Shown here: one piece after another, positions 23,789 through 33,070 of the stretch | Layout of the letters: each line of letters begins with the position of its first letter | Numbering within the stretch: position 1 is the stretch's first letter | DNA from: Massospora cicadina | Lineage: Eukaryota; Entomophthoromycota; Entomophthoromycetes; Entomophthorales; Entomophthoraceae | Direction of reading: 5' to 3' | DNA length: 64,000 nucleotides | NCBI GenBank assembly: GCA_022478985.1 | Contig: JAKSZP010013286.1 | Coordinates: 102,668 to 166,667 of the forward strand | Program-made: the position numbers and the translations under genes | The notes under the pieces: model-generated | What the model saw: the letters and a program-made list of their open reading frames with translations, nothing else | The model's database searches: none | Told to the model about the DNA's origin: nothing

Positions 23789-24130
23789 TGTACCTAAAGT
23801 ACACAGGTTAAAAATTAAACATATCTAGGACATTGTATTAAGACAGTTTTTTTTAAAAAGAACGCAAAGAGAAACCTTATTTATCACATATAGGCTTTAT
23901 AAAAAAATTTAAAGAATAAATACACAGTACTATTGATACCTAACAGTGGCTTAAGGTTTTGCAAAGGATAACCTTTCTTCAGTGGTAGTATTTACCACCA
24001 GCTAACATCAAAACTGATCCCCCTCACAATGATAGTTTACTTCTATATTTTCCTCTAATACTTCATTTCTATTAGTGCAAATACTAATAGTGAAACAGAA
24101 CTAAGAAATTTTAGAGCAATAACATATTGG
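23789..24130 (-). repeat. 5' LTR of element G0, inner part
   Basis: Starts TGTACCTAAAG and aligns with 11503-11840 (shared stretches include TACCACCAGCTAA and CATTAGTGCAA-type blocks). It stops at the GGAAA target duplication of gypsy-2 and resumes at 30144. It carries many transitions relative to the other copy. Confidence 0.7.
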
Positions 24131-24135
24131 GGAAA
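24131..24135. repeat. Target-site duplication, left copy, of gypsy-2
   Basis: GGAAA, repeated exactly at 30144-30148. Five bases is the usual Ty3/gypsy duplication length. Confidence 0.8.
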
Positions 24136-25023
24136 TGTCAAGAGAGTGTCCATAATTCTCCTGTTCCAAACAATGTGGTTCACAGCGCACAGCCAAACTT
24201 TTAGGGAACTAGTCGTCAGTATTATGGTGAGCATAGCCTTGCAGATGGTGCTAAAGATAAAGTAAAACAAGGCAAGGGTATACAATGTGATATATTAATA
24301 GGTAGCGAACAAACCACAAGACTTGGGTGGACCCCATTGGGGGGTCCATAACCAAGTGGAGATCTGTGCAGGAGTGCTTAAGTGCCTCTATCTGGAAGGG
24401 ACCAAGGCGGCCCTGAGGTGCACCAGATGGTATAGTTAATTTTGTGCAGATAAAATGGCTGACGTTCTTAGAGACCTCCCTGAAGAGTCCATGCACAGAT
24501 TCGCCCAAGTTAACATATCAACTACATAAATTAATGGGATTTTAATAACATGGAAGACGACCAACGAGTTAAGTTGGTCTCAAGAAACATAATTTAGTAA
24601 ATAGAGGCGTGTCATCAATTGGGAAATGGTTCCAAGCCTAAACGAACCAATCAGTGTGCCTCACCATTGGCTAAGGTACTTTAGCTTGAGATCAAACGAA
24701 CTCAAGTATTTGATTGAAAGATGAGCCGTCCTTATTTGGAAATATTGAAAATTGAATGGGTCTCAAACCCCCGTTCTCCAAGCAACTAAAACAAACCATC
24801 GTTGTTAAGAAGGTAACTTGTCCGTTTTAGCACCAATGCCTTAACACATGGCTGGCATCACGCACTTCCCCTGGGCCAACCTGGGTATGTCTGGCCTGCA
24901 CCCAGCGTTGGTCCAAGGTGTTATTTATGTCAGAGAGGTCCTGCAGATTGACCTTTTTGAAATCCTGATGTCCAGCCTTGCCTTGGCAGTTAGTTCTCTC
25001 AATAAAGCCTTGTAAACATGATA
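24136..25023 (-). repeat. 3' LTR of gypsy-2
   Basis: 888 bp, clearly homologous to 29254-30143 and to 52212-53130. Its outer end is TGTCAAGAG; its inner end is CATGATA, a mutated CATGACA. It contains AGACGACCAAC (24555-24565, plus strand), the reverse complement of the sequence just inside the 5' LTR. Confidence 0.9.
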
Positions 25024-25323
25024 TTAACCTCTCCTCCTTTTTGGGCTCCACCCCCCTCCAGGGGCATTCGCCAAGGAAAAGTTTTTGTGAGCAGGGGCCA
25101 ACTTCATGGCAGTGATGGCTTGCTTGGACTTGTAAACTGCAGCCTCAGGGAAACGCTTGAAGAATACTTCAATTAGATCTTGGGCATGGGCACAGTCCCT
25201 CTCAGGAACCCAACTGTTCTCCACTGAATCAAATCCCTGCCAGGGTACAAGATAATAAAGTCTTCTTTTTACCTTACAGGAGACTACTATTTCCTCCACC
25301 TCCCACTCCGGCGCCCTATCCAC
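25024..25323 (-). CDS. Integrase C-terminal chromodomain of gypsy-2
   Basis: An open 99-codon stretch reading W-E-V-E-E-I-V, Y-Y-L-V-P-W-Q-G-F and N-S-W-V-P-E-R-D, the pattern of a chromodomain at residues 5-55. In chromoviruses this domain binds chromatin marks such as methylated H3K9 and steers integration. The usual K-W is P-W here, and some aromatic cage residues differ, so binding is uncertain. The frame ends K-R-R-R-G-stop. That coding sequence is also the element's polypurine tract, and the stop touches the LTR. It is the 3' end of a longer pol frame broken upstream. Confidence 0.8.
   Translation of the reverse strand: MDRAPEWEVEEIVVSCKVKRRLYYLVPWQGFDSVENSWVPERDCAHAQDLIEVFFKRFPEAAVYKSKQAITAMKLAPAHKNFSLANAPGGGWSPKRRRG
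25028..25042 (-). promoter_or_regulatory. Polypurine tract of gypsy-2
   Basis: The minus strand reads AAAAAGGAGGAGAGG, 4 nt before the 3' LTR edge. It would prime plus-strand cDNA synthesis and confirms the minus orientation. Confidence 0.75.
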
Positions 25324-25528
25324 GTAATAAGTCCCAGGAATCTCTGGTGGGGGCTTTCAAACAACGTAAATTTACTTTCATGGAAGACTGAAAAGATCCA
25401 GAACAAGGGGAAAAGATCCAACTGGTATGAGGTGTGGCCCACCTTTCAAACAACGCGGTAAGGCTTAAACCTCTTAAGTCCCTGTTTTTTGCATGGTTGC
25501 TTGATTGTGATATTTTTATCATCCAGCA

Positions 25529-26227
25529 TCACGAGATCTCCTTCCTTATACGCTGGACCAACTCACCTCTTACCATCTGCGCTCTCCTTTTAGCCTGCAT
25601 GGCCGCATTCAAACTGGTGTTCACTCCTTGGTGTACTTTCTTGATTGTCTTAGCAAAGTCAATTCTAGCTTCCACCTTGAATCCACAACTTGGCTCCACG
25701 TTGAAGGCAGGGTTGAAGCCATAGTTGGAGAAAAAGAATGAACAACTTATTGATTCATAATGGGCGTTGTTATAGCTGAATTGGACCATAGGATGATGGG
25801 GAACCCAATCTGAATGATCTGCAGAAGTGTAGTACCGCAGGAACAGTTCTAGGCACTGATTCACTCGTTCAGTCTGCCCATCTGATTGGAGATGATAGGC
25901 AGTTGAATGGCAGGGGCGAATCTGAAGAGTCTTACATAACACTTTCAAAATGAAAGTGGTTGACTGAGGCCCCCAATCTCTAATTATCTCTTGGGGGACC
26001 ACATGAAGAGCAAACCTATTTGACACAAAGAGCCTAGCCATCTCTGCCGCGGTTACTGTGTTTCTACAATGGATAAAGTGAGCGAACTTTGTAAAACGGT
26101 CCACCACTACTATGATGGCGTCATAGCCTTCAGAAGCATGTAACACCAAAATAAAATCCACTGATAAGAATTCCAAGGTCATTTCGCCTTTTGAACTGGC
26201 ACCAACAACCACGCTAGAGGCTAGCAA
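25529..26227 (-). pseudogene. Integrase catalytic core of gypsy-2
   Basis: A 232-codon open stretch carrying the D,D-35-E core: S-V-D-F-I-L (first Asp), I-R-D-W-G-P-Q-S (second Asp; R-x-G altered to W-G) and S-D-G-Q-T-E-R-V-N-Q (Glu). It joins cDNA ends to chromosomal DNA. A zinc-binding half lies just upstream (26.23-26.4 kb; C-K-E-C-L-V-C-N-Q-M-K) behind a stop. The catalytic acids remain, but the pol polyprotein is interrupted on both sides, so it cannot be made whole as read. Confidence 0.85.
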
Positions 26228-26786
26228 TTCATTTCATTTGGTTGCAGACTAGGCACTCTTTACAATACCTTGCTACTTGAGCGGCTAATCCCTTCCTATT
26301 GTAAGTGCGGCATATAAGCCCTAGAGTCTTTGCTTTTCCAGGGTTGCCAATGGTGAGCCCATCATTATGCCCCTGGATAATTTCCAGGCGAAGGGATCCT
26401 GAAGGAACCCAGAGGCGTCCCTGAAACCAACCATCTCGTCCTTAACGTGTTATCCCCTGGTAATTTATTCTTAAATCAACTTGCTCTTGGAGAGGACCAT
26501 AGTATCCTCTGCTGACAGTGGCTGTGGGAGGACTACTTTTCTGAACATACCATATTCCTCCATATTTTCCAGAGGAGCAAGACGGCCCATGGGCCAAGGG
26601 AAAGGGAAGTAGAGCCAAAATCTTACCCAGCGGGATCATCAAATGGGTATTATGCACCTCTACCTCCTTAGTATTGGGAGCTAGTGCAGGGTTTCAGCTC
26701 GATGCATTTGCCAAACCATTCTCCTTGCCCTTTGTAAACTCATAAGAAAATGCAAATTGGGCCAGGGTCTCATGCCAACGTGTCTT
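26228..26786 (-). pseudogene. Integrase zinc-binding region and linker of gypsy-2
   Basis: The minus strand keeps H-N-D-G, then I-C-R-T-Y-N-R-K-G-L, then Y-C-K-E-C-L-V-C-N-Q-M-K, the end of an HHCC zinc-binding fold typical of retroviral-type integrases. Stops separate it from the core. The rest of the stretch is the RNase H-integrase linker. Confidence 0.65.
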
Positions 26787-26969
26787 TCATGGGGTCAAGA
26801 CATGAGATTCGTGGTAGTACAACAAAGCATGGTGATCTGTACATACACTGAAAGGTTGGGATGAACCATGATAGTGATAACGCCAATAAGTCAGCGCCTC
26901 AACCACTTCCAATAACTTTTTGTCATAAACAGCATAGTTTAACTCAGGCAGAGAAATCTTTTTAAACAT
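26787..26969 (-). pseudogene. RNase H segment of gypsy-2
   Basis: A short open stretch with L-N-Y-A-V-Y-D-K-K-L-L-E-V-V-E-A-L, W-R-Y-H-Y-H-G and C-T-D-H-H-A-L-L-Y, the second half of a Ty3/gypsy RNase H, which removes RNA from the RNA:DNA hybrid. It is joined to the RT upstream through broken frame. Confidence 0.75.
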
Positions 26970-27213
26970 ATCCCACCCTATGCTCTATTCTAACCTTGCC
27001 TAACTGTAATAAGGATGCTCTATGGCAAAGTTGGAGGCATGAGTAGATACAATAAGCTTTTTTCTGGATCTACATGGTTAAGGACGGATGTAAACAACAG
27101 GGTCATTTTACTTCTTGGAAGGCATCCCGCAAATGGGGGACAACTGATGAACTTTAGCTCCACTCGCCTCATACAAGGGCGCATCCAATTAATAAAGATT
27201 TGGTGTGAATTTC

Positions 27214-27960
27214 TTAAGGAACGTACTTATCACCAAAAAAACTTCTTATTTTCTTGACTGAAGTGGGGGTGGACCACTCAGAAATCTCCTTCTTCTTGTC
27301 TGGAGCTATCAGGTATCCTTGGTCAAACACAACGTTGCCCAGGAAGGTGACCTGGTACTTGAAGAATTTGCACTTATTGATTTTCAGCGTAAGGTTTACT
27401 GCCTTTAACCTCTCCACCACTTGCCAAATGTGTACTGCATGGGACTCATGATCAGGGGAAAACACTAAAGTATCATCCATATAGGCTAGCGCGCATACCC
27501 CCAACAGGCCCCCAAAGCCACATCAATATGGCGTTGAAAGATAGCAGGTGCATTTTTAATCCCAAAGGGCATAACCCGAGATTAAAAATTCCATTTCAGG
27601 TTCAGGATGTGGTGAGCCATTCCTGACCCTTCTTTATCCGGATCTGATTGAACGCATTTAAACAATCCAGTTTGGAGAAGATTCAGGCCTTCTCCATATA
27701 GTTAGCAATCTGAGAGTACAATAAAATTTGGCGTAAATCTGTTACAGTGACATTGTTTGGGTTCCCATAATCTACGCATGGCATAAGGTACCATTGGCAT
27801 TCTCCACAAAGAGAAGTGGGGAACATAATGGGGAGGTACACTGAAAAATAGCGCCTTTGGCTAAGTGCTACTTAACCCACACATCTAAGGCCGCTTCCTC
27901 CCTTACAGTCAAAGGGTAAATGGGAGAAGATATGCGCTCCAGATCAACAGTGAGCTTTAA
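27214..27960 (-). pseudogene. Reverse transcriptase of gypsy-2
   Basis: 27214-27504 is open and holds Y-M-D-D-T-L-V-F-S (catalytic Y-M-D-D intact), N-K-C-K-F-F and F-L-G-N-V-V-F. Upstream to 27.96 kb the frame is broken but readable: P-I-Y-P-L-T, E-A-A-L-D-V-W-V-K, K-G-A-I-F-Q-C-T-S-P-L-C-S-P-L-L-F-V. The D-Y-R-x-L-N region is degraded. This is a chromovirus RT with close sequence kinship to the gypsy-3 fragment at 50.23-50.9 kb. Confidence 0.8.
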
Positions 27961-28171
27961 CTCTCAATCAAGCTATGAATAAGCTGGTAATACATTGGCT
28001 GAGCCGCATCAAACGAAGATTTAAATCCTCCAAACAGGTAAGGTAAGGGTACCTCCATAGAGGGCTTCAGCAACGGAGAAAAACTGTTCGTGTGGATATT
28101 GGGCCAGTGGGGCAAATCACACTGAGAATTAGCCTCAGACAAAGGGAAAAATATATGACCGTTATTCAAAG

Positions 28172-28423
28172 TTAAGTACAAAGTATTGCTTTCAAGTTGG
28201 TTCTGACGTCAAACTTTCGCCACCACTTTAGCCCCAAATTTATTGGGGTACAAAAGGTTTTTGATTTTTTGAAATGGTCCGCCAAATGACACTTTCCCAC
28301 TTGATATTCCGCTAACCCTAGAAGCATCAGTGTAAGACCTTGAGAAGCCTCTCCCCTAACCATATCACCTGGCAAGTTATTTAACTCAAGGTAGTCGACC
28401 AGTTTAATCAATAAAATTTTCAA
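28172..28423 (-). pseudogene. Protease region of gypsy-2
   Basis: An 83-codon open stretch. I-N-L-G-L-K-W-W-R-K-F matches the I-L-G-M-x-W-L segment at the end of Ty3/gypsy retropepsin; gypsy-1 has V-L-G-M-K-W-W-H-K-Y at the same place. The catalytic D-T-G part should lie just upstream, in damaged sequence at about 28.45-28.55 kb, and I could not read it. Confidence 0.6.
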
Positions 28424-28732
28424 GGGCTCTAGACTTCACCAAGATTGCTATGCTGATTTTCCATAAAGGGGATTAAAGGGTAGCAATCAAAAAAAATATC
28501 CCGAATGGTCTTTATTCAAAGCAGAAAACGCCAAAACCTCACCAGAATTCTATTCATCAGGCATAAGCATGTCTTCAGGGTATGTTTTCTCATCATAGAA
28601 TGGAGAGGGATATTTGGCCACTCTACTACTGAGGCCACATATCCCACCATAACTTCAGCAGTTGCTTAGACATTATGTATTGCAAAGATAACTCCTTTTC
28701 CACAGCCTGTATTCTGCGGATAATGGTAGGGG

Positions 28733-28963
28733 TCAAGCGGATGTTCTCTGGGATGATTTGATATACTGAAATGGGTCCATATCAGAGCCATAAGGGAAGA
28801 AGTTTAGCTCGTTTTCATATAAGGAAACAGCGTTATAAAACGCGTTTTGGGCTGTGAACAACCCTATACCATTTTTGGTGACTGGTTGTGCATCGTTATC
28901 AAAGGCCATCACCATCAAGCCCTTTGTCAAAAACCCACCTGCATCATCCAAATGTGGTGCCAA
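28733..28963 (-). pseudogene. Gag-position frame of gypsy-2, conserved in gypsy-3
   Basis: A 76-codon open stretch between the 5' LTR and protease. Gypsy-3 has a clear relative at 51688-51900 (shared G-F-L-T, D-N-D-A-Q-P, Q-N-x-F-Y-N-A and S-S-Q-R-T). Position and conservation suggest Gag, but no capsid or zinc-knuckle motif is seen. The whole gag space here is only about 0.85 kb. Confidence 0.5.
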
Positions 28964-29239
28964 GAAAATTCCATCTTAAAATATTTTGTATTTGTTAATT
29001 TAGGTGGAAAGTTAGAGAATAACTATTCCCAGATCATGAAGCATCAGAATCCACCAGGTATGAGCAAGAAGAGTGGGCACTTCCCAGTTGTAGGTAGCAA
29101 GAATAACGCTGAGACTCCCCAACCATCAACCAAATGAGAAAACAGTGGTGAGCCCCAAAGACCATGACAAACAGCAGGCGCACCCAAATTTAACTCAGCA
29201 AAAACCCCACATGATTTTATAGTGCACATAAATAAAAGA

Positions 29240-29250
29240 GGTTGGTCGTC
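29240..29250 (-). promoter_or_regulatory. Self-primer binding site of gypsy-2
   Basis: The minus strand reads AGACGACCAAC two nt inside the 5' LTR. It does not begin TGG, so a tRNA 3' end is not the obvious primer. It is exactly complementary to minus-strand GTTGGTCGTCT in the 3' LTR (24555-24565) and 9/11 to the 5' LTR copy (29675-29685). In Tf1-type elements the mRNA 5' end folds back to such a site. Confidence 0.65.
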
Positions 29251-29253
29251 TAA

Positions 29254-30143
29254 TGTCAAGAGAGTGTCTATAGATCTCCCGTTTCAAGCAAGGTGGTGTA
29301 CAGTGCATAGCCACACCTCCAGGGAACTATTAATCATTATTATGGTTAGCATAGCCTTGCAGAGGGTTCTGGAGCTAAAATAATACAAGGCAAGGGTGTA
29401 CAACGTGGTATAAGTTTAATAGATAACAAACAAACCACAAGACTTGGGTGGACCCCAAAGGGAAGTCCATATCCAAGGAGTGATCTGAGCTGGAGTGCTT
29501 GGGTGCCTTGTCCTTGAGGGGACTATAGCGGCCTAGCGGTGCACCAGATGGGGTAGTTAATTTTGTGCAGATACAAGTCTGACGTTTTTAGAGACTGTCT
29601 GAAGAGGTCTGCGCACAGGTTTGCCCAAGTTAAAATATTAAAAATGTACACTAACAAGTTTTCTTTAATAAGGAAGTTGACCAACGAGGAATGTTGGTTT
29701 AAGAACTATACTGTAAACAGGAAAAGCCAGTCATTAATTGGGGAAAATGGTTACAAACCTAAACAAAACAGGCGCACCCCACCATCGGCCAAGATACTGT
29801 AGCCTGAGATCAAATTAACTCAAGTGATTGATTGCAAGATGAGCTGTTCGAAATTTTGAAAGGTTGAAAATTGGATAGGTTTTTAAACCCCATTCTCTGA
29901 GCAACTGAACCAAACTGTCATTGATAAGAAGTTAACTCGTCTGTTTTAATGCCACTTCCATAACACATGGATGGGCATCACGCACACCCCATAAACCAAC
30001 CTGGGCATATCTGACCAGTACTCAGCGTTGGTACAAGATGTGCTTTAAGCCAAGAAGGTCCTTCATCTTGACCCTTTTGGACTCCTGACGTCCAGCCTTG
30101 TCTTGGCAGTTGGCTTCCTCAATAAAGTCAAGTAAACATGACA
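29254..30143 (-). repeat. 5' LTR of gypsy-2
   Basis: 890 bp, starting TGTCAAGAG and ending CATGACA. It diverges from the left LTR by many transitions and small indels, so the insertion is not recent. A TATA-like site lies about 30 nt before the predicted transcript start (29685, minus strand). Confidence 0.9.
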
Positions 30144-30148
30144 GGAAA
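30144..30148. repeat. Target-site duplication, right copy, of gypsy-2
   Basis: GGAAA, identical to 24131-24135. G0 LTR sequence resumes here. Confidence 0.8.
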
Positions 30149-30436
30149 GACATGCCACTAAGGCAGTGACTTTAGGCTGATATCTATAATAACAGCAGTC
30201 ATCTTTTTAAAACTAATATTCTGAAAGAAAGGCTGAGCAGAATATTGTAAGCCTATTTAGTGACAGGCTTTATGTTGGTACAGGTCAAAATAATGAACAT
30301 CAACTAATATATGATGGTTGATACCAAAATCGGGCCATGGGCCAAGATAGTTAAGATATTAAAGAATTAAGTTGTACCAGCGGGGATGGAGTATTTGATC
30401 CTCCACTGAATTTACCAGTAATTTGATATAAGCTGT
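30144..30436 (-). repeat. 5' LTR of element G0, outer part
   Basis: Aligns with 11830-12085 (shared GCCACTAAGG-AGTGACTT, ATAATRACAGCAG, ATATGATGG blocks). It is the continuation of 23789-24130 after the gypsy-2 insertion. It then runs into the repeat starting at 30437. Confidence 0.65.
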
Positions 30437-30716
30437 CAAATTTTGCCTTTGTAGGTGTGAAGCAATTGAACTTGCGCTTTTGGTCTAGATATATATTTAG
30501 GCACTTGTAACCTTTATTTATTTTTTTATCTATCAGTTGATGCCTTAATGGGCTTGTGGCCTAAAAATACTATTGTTATTGATTTAAATAGCATCAAATG
30601 AATGATAATGTTAAAATTCCCGTTAAAAATCCTATATAAATTTCTATTGAAGTGCTCCACTATGTCAATCCTCCAGGCTGATATTCCATATCTTATTTAC
30701 TATTCTTAAATGTAGG
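30437..30716. repeat. AT-rich repeat 'D', left part of copy 1
   Basis: Homologous to 42868-43161 (shared TGCCTTAATGGGCTT, ATTTAAAT and AATGTAGG blocks). Starts TGTCA like an LTR. OLE-A interrupts it at 30717 and it resumes at 32624. Confidence 0.7.
30702..30716. repeat. Target-site duplication, left copy, of OLE-A
   Basis: ATTCTTAAATGTAGG, 14/15 identical to 32624-32638. The uninterrupted paralogue at 43147-43161 carries one copy of the same site. Confidence 0.8.
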
Positions 30717-30791
30717 AGACATCATTTTTGAGAAATTTTGAAAAAACAATTCAATTTTCACCACTACCTCACCGCATCAATTTCCCAATAT

Positions 30792-32458
30792 ATGTCTTTG
30801 GATCCACCACCTGCTGCCCCAGTATGGGGCAGCGGTGCTCCACCCACTAGCATTTACACCAAGCAGGCAAACGCGTTTAGACTGATTCGTCCAGTCTGCC
30901 AAATACATATGGCTGCTATGTATCTCAAAGGAACTTAGCAATCCACCTTGCATGTTTTACCCAACCCACCCCATCTCATAGCCCTACCTCAATCCACTAA
31001 CTGCTTCTGCCTCTGTGTCAAGTACGGATGTCACTTCCCATAAGCCAACAAAGGGATAATTGAGCTGGCAACTGCCACCTTCACACTATCAAGATTTATT
31101 GACTTCCGCCCTTATAAGGGCTATTTTTATATAGGCTTCCCCACTGAAGAGGATGCAACAGCTGCAGCAGCTACGCTCTTAATATACAAAAACACCCCCA
31201 TTACCACCTCTTGAACACGTCTCCCAGATGATATCATACTCGTGGTGAACTTTGCAAACCTCCCCTCACACCTTTCCTCTCAAACACTTTATGAGGAGTT
31301 GATATAGGGACTTTTCCACTTACAGCAAAAACCCCATCCTCAAATTCATTGTCCCAAGTGGTGCTGAGCGCCTCGTGGCACCTCAGTCAATGGCTAATAT
31401 TACCCCCCACTAACTAAACATGGCCCAGCACATCCCACCGCGTGCCTATATCCCATCTGCACCTGACTATTTCTCTTGGGCCTGCACCAACAACGGCTGT
31501 GCAGTTTGCCCCCTCTGCCATGAATTGGACCATACCAAAAAGACATGTTGATACAACATAAACACCGTGAACACTTCCAACCCCACCCAGGAGGCCAAAC
31601 CAACAACGTTCAAGTGGGGATTTTGCATGTCCCCAGTCCACCAGGTTGTGCACCTAATGAACCAGCAGCAAAATCTAGCAACCCAAATCCAAGACAGCCA
31701 ATTTCCACTCAAGCCAACCAATTTGGAGCAGGTTTGGACCCATATTCATACAAAAATTTTCACGTCCCAAAACTTACTCAACCACAGCCACCTATTACTG
31801 AATCAATTCAAGTCAACCAAAAGCCCTGGGACTTATTCTATAAAGTACTGAATCAGGTGGAATTGTCCCACCTCCAGCTAAACCAATAGATTTGTAACCT
31901 TTTATGAATTTAGACTTTGATGCCCCAATTTCGCCCAAATAATGTGTCCCAAACCTGATGCTATTCCATATCAAAGTGACCACCAGCTTGCTGAGGTCGC
32001 GTGGCCTCACCCAAAATGCCATCTTCATGAAGCTATGGCAAAATCTGTCACTGAATTTAAAGAGGGCTGCACCAATCCTTGTTCCCCCCAATTTTTTTCT
32101 CCTACTGCAAAAAGAGGAAATCCATTGTTTCTATGAAACTGCCAACATCACTGTCAAACTTGTCATTTATCTGGAAGATTTTTCACTGTCCACACATATC
32201 ACCAGAGCAAACATTGCAAAATTTACCCAACTTCCTGACGCCTGCATCCAAGCTGAACACCATGATGCCAAACTCATAGATGCTCTCATCCAGGCCCAAA
32301 AATGTCAATCTCAATAATTATCTGCTTTACCTCGACCCTCATCCTGCAGATGCCTCAACCCCCTTGCTATCAACATTGATCCGTTTTTCAATGCTAATCC
32401 TGAGGAAGATGATGACGATCCACATGATCCACCCTCCCCGTCCACCATGGTGGGATAA
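30792..32458 (+). pseudogene. ORF1-like protein of OLE-A, decayed
   Basis: Starts at ATG 30792 (M-S-L-D-P-P-P-A-A-P-V-W-G) and ends D-D-P-P-S-P-S-T-M-V-G, with stops and frame shifts between. Parts: a region resembling the L1/L2 ORF1 RRM-like segment (G-Y-F-Y-I-G-F-P-T-E-E-D-A at about 31.11 kb; I-L-V-V-N-F-A at about 31.24 kb), a zinc knuckle C-P-L-C-H-E-L-D-H-T-K-K-T-C (31507-31548) followed by TGA, and a C-terminal region of about 300 residues shared with OLE-B (L-Q-K-x2-I, L-P-x-A, A-D-A-x-T-P-L-L-S). RNA binding is inferred from the knuckle. The C-terminal domain is not one I recognise. It is not translatable as read. Confidence 0.65.
31507..31548 (+). other. CCHC zinc knuckle of OLE-A ORF
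   Basis: C-P-L-C-H-E-L-D-H-T-K-K-T-C fits C-x2-C-x4-H-x4-C. The same knuckle in OLE-B is C-L-S-Y-F-E-L-D-H-S-K-R-K-C, with the second Cys turned to Tyr. LINEs L1, L2 and L3 have the same spacing in ORF1. Confidence 0.8.
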
Positions 32459-32574
32459 GCAGCTCGTTGCTGTGCCACCTGGTAGGTTATTTTCTTGTTT
32501 CTTTTGCGTTTCCCACTGCTTGGTTATGGCGTTCAGTCATGTTTTTGTTGGTTTAAATTTTTGGAGTTTCTGTT

Positions 32575-32623
32575 TTGGTATTGTCCGTTCCCTGGTCAGC
32601 TTGCCTTGGTTAAATAAAATAAA
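32575..32623 (+). repeat. LINE-type 3' tail of OLE-A
   Basis: TTTTGGTATTGTCCGTTCCC, then TGGTCAGCTTGCCTTGGTTA and an A-rich end. Nearly the same sequence ends SINE 1, OLE-B and LINE L3. LINE reverse transcriptases recognise 3' ends, so this is the likely RT-recognition element. Confidence 0.85.
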
Positions 32624-33070
32624 ATTCTTCAATGTAGGGAAAAAATCCCTAATTCAGCTCATTGCTCCTAATTCCTAACAATGCTATATATCATGATTAC
32701 CTTTATATGTTGCACACTTCTCTTTATAATGTAAAAGATCTATGATAGTAAATATTGATGTGTTCATAAGGTATGCGCCAATCCCAAAAGTTGATATTTG
32801 CGCTGAGAGCATTTCCATCAGATATTATAAATATTCCTGATATTTGAAAAGATAAAGTGCGCTTGTTTTATTCTGTTTTTTTTGTCAACTTTTACACCAA
32901 AGTTCATTGATTACTGCCTTAGAAGATAAAAATATTTATTTAAGAAGAGCCAATGAGCTAATATCCTTAGTGGGCAAATATTCCACTAGGAAGCCGCTGA
33001 TATTAGTTTGACTCATAATCATCTAGCATTTGAAGGACTCTGGACATCAAGTTGTAAAATCTAATGCTGG
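32624..33070. repeat. AT-rich repeat 'D', right part of copy 1
   Basis: Aligns with 43147-43575 (shared AAAGATCTA-GATAG, GAAGAGCCA-TGAGCTAATAT and GACTCATAAT blocks). The first 15 bases are the right target duplication of OLE-A. The outer end is approximate. Confidence 0.7.

Larger units (their letters stand above)
24136..30143 (-). mobile_element. Chromovirus-type Ty3/gypsy retrotransposon gypsy-2
   Basis: A 6.0-kb minus-strand element with two LTRs (888 and 890 bp), TGTCA...TGACA ends, 5-bp GGAAA duplications, a self-complementary primer-binding site, gag-like and protease remnants, RT, RNase H, zinc-binding and core integrase and a C-terminal chromodomain. The order gag-PR-RT-RH-IN-chromodomain marks the chromovirus branch, and Tf1/sushi-type elements share this build. 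Its pol is broken by stops and frameshifts, though integrase and chromodomain remain open. It lies inside the G0 5' LTR, so it is younger than G0. Gypsy-3 (50.23-53.13 kb) is a diverged copy of the same family. Confidence 0.9.
30717..32623 (+). mobile_element. ORF1-only, LINE-tailed retrotransposon OLE-A
   Basis: A 1.9-kb plus-strand unit: short leader, one LINE ORF1-like frame with zinc knuckle and an extra C-terminal domain, a 165-nt 3' region and a LINE tail (TGGTATTGTCCGTTCCCTGG, then TCAGCTTGCCTTGGTTAAAT). It has 15-bp target duplications, and an empty-site paralogue exists at 43.15 kb. No endonuclease or RT frame lies between ORF and tail. A second copy (OLE-B, minus strand) has the same protein end and the same ORF-to-tail distance, so the lack of ORF2 defines the family. 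It presumably moves with enzymes from an L3-type LINE. Its role in biology is unknown; mammalian HAL1 (ORF1-only L1) is a functional analogue. Confidence 0.8.

Noticed and set aside
29240..29250. Conventional tRNA primer-binding site in the chromoviruses
   Set aside because: The sequences after the 5' LTRs do not start with TGG (the complement of tRNA CCA), while complementarity to the elements' own LTRs is strong.
24136..30143. Gypsy-2 as an endogenous retrovirus with an envelope gene
   Set aside because: No third ORF lies between integrase and the 3' LTR; pol ends in a chromodomain that abuts the LTR, as in fungal chromoviruses.
30717..32623. OLE-A as a 3'-deleted or 5'-truncated LINE
   Set aside because: It has duplications at both ends, starts upstream of an ATG and has a complete tail. 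OLE-B has the same ORF-to-tail junction, so independent deletion is unlikely.
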